Shown here: one piece after another, positions 21,191 through 21,582 of the stretch
Position numbering within the stretch: position 1 is the stretch's first letter
Layout of the letters: every line of letters starts with the position of its first letter
Assembly: GCA_016297895.1 (NCBI GenBank)
Contig: JAEDFS010000031.1
Span: forward strand, 1 to 21,582
From: Marvinbryantia sp.
GTDB taxonomy: Bacteria > Bacillota > Clostridia > Lachnospirales > Lachnospiraceae
Direction: 5' to 3'
Length of the DNA stretch: 21,582 nt
Program-made: the position numbers and the translations under genes
Notes under the pieces: model-generated
What the model saw: the letters and a program-made list of their open reading frames with translations, nothing else
Databases searched by the model: none
What the model was told of the DNA's origin: nothing

Positions 21191-21582
21191 CTATTCCAAT
21201 ACCAGGTCACTGTTCTTCGGAATATCCAACCTGGAAATCTGAAATGCCACCTCAGGAATCTGCTGCCAGAGACTTGAAACCGCAGGCGTTTCCTCGTTCA
21301 CGTCCCCAATGATCAGAACATTATATGTCTCATCTATCGCATTCTTTTCTTCAGATTCTTCCTCTGTCTCTTCCGGCACCTCTTCAGGGATGGTGCCAAG
21401 CTCCTTTGGGAAAAATTCTTCCGCTGCCATATTTCCCCTCTGTATGGATCTTGCCTGCGTATTGGAAGGAATTTCATAATACATACACCAGTAATATGCC
21501 GCATCATATGCGCCCTGCGCCGTATTGGGCACACTGCTGATATACTGATAAACATTTGCATATCCCGTCTCCAGTTCATGCC
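21191..21582 (-). CDS. Partial gene, probably phage-tail-lysozyme-like wall protein (3' part)
   Basis: The frame is open to the window edge. The visible 129 codons read HELETGYANVYQYISSVPNT, then AQGAYDAAYYWCMYYEIP and ARSIQRGNMAAEEFFPKEL. That pattern (a Trp-Cys-Tyr segment after a short helix, then an Arg-rich helix) resembles the end of phage-tail-type lysozyme domains. A Glu-rich linker (PEEVPEETEEESEEK) and a roughly 45-residue hydrophilic tail follow. It would be the upstream member of an operon with the SH3 gene. The start, signal peptide and catalytic residue lie outside, so the family call is tentative. Confidence 0.5.
   Translation of the reverse strand, partial: HELETGYANVYQYISSVPNTAQGAYDAAYYWCMYYEIPSNTQARSIQRGNMAAEEFFPKELGTIPEEVPEETEEESEEKNAIDETYNVLIIGDVNEETPAVSSLWQQIPEVAFQISRLDIPKNSDLVLE

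Noticed and set aside
1..21582. CRISPR array, tRNA, rRNA, insertion sequence transposase
   Set aside because: No regularly spaced repeat set, no cloverleaf or rRNA-like segment and no transposase motif was found on either strand.

Overview
The window looks like a low-to-mid-GC Gram-positive chromosome of the Clostridia, most likely a gut Lachnospiraceae relative (Blautia/Dorea-like). This rests on the Na+-pumping decarboxylase cluster, the scpA-scpB-phospholipase-carboxypeptidase order, spoIIM next to xerD, strong AGGAGG ribosome binding sites and clear sigma-A promoters with 17-bp spacers. It is mostly housekeeping chromosome. No tRNA, rRNA, CRISPR array or transposase gene was found.

Layout. 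(1) 1-4195, minus strand: a biotin-dependent, sodium-translocating decarboxylase operon. Transcription order is crotonase-type carboxyltransferase, OadG-like membrane protein, biotin carrier, OadB, then OadA running off the window edge, with a compound inverted repeat between the last two. (2) 4276-8581, minus: a five-gene operon from one promoter: metallophosphoesterase, scpA, scpB, zinc-dependent phospholipase C-like protein and a D,D-carboxypeptidase. (3) 8612-9844, minus: a second D,D-carboxypeptidase. (4) 9920-10960: the accessory part. A truncated ORF with PD-(D/E)XK-like residues has its own promoter on the plus strand and lies between two 44-bp direct repeats (42/44 identical), each followed by a related palindrome. 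(5) 10957-15433, minus: tyrS, a 38-codon membrane microprotein and alaS in one operon, then rpsU with its own promoter and terminator. (6) 15477-16479, minus: a siroheme-pathway dehydrogenase overlapping rnhA. (7) 16494-17601, plus: DAHP synthase, ending at a bidirectional terminator shared with convergent xerD. (8) 17681-21582, minus: a cell-wall-associated gene cut by the window edge, an SH3-domain exported protein, spoIIM and xerD.

How the genes work together. Region 1 would move a carboxyl group from an acyl-CoA or 2-oxoacid onto biotin and spend it on Na+ export. Region 2 combines chromosome condensation (ScpAB) with envelope enzymes. The tyrS/alaS/rpsU block serves translation. The most unusual content is the repeat-flanked ORF at 9920-10919. 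After that come several RNA-level arrangements: a terminator arm that contains the spoIIM ribosome binding site, an attenuator-like leader before xerD, and a hairpin touching the rpsU ribosome binding site. The small ORF between tyrS and alaS and rpsU (58 aa) were translated by hand. Several starts were moved inward because promoters or Shine-Dalgarno sites exclude the longest frames.
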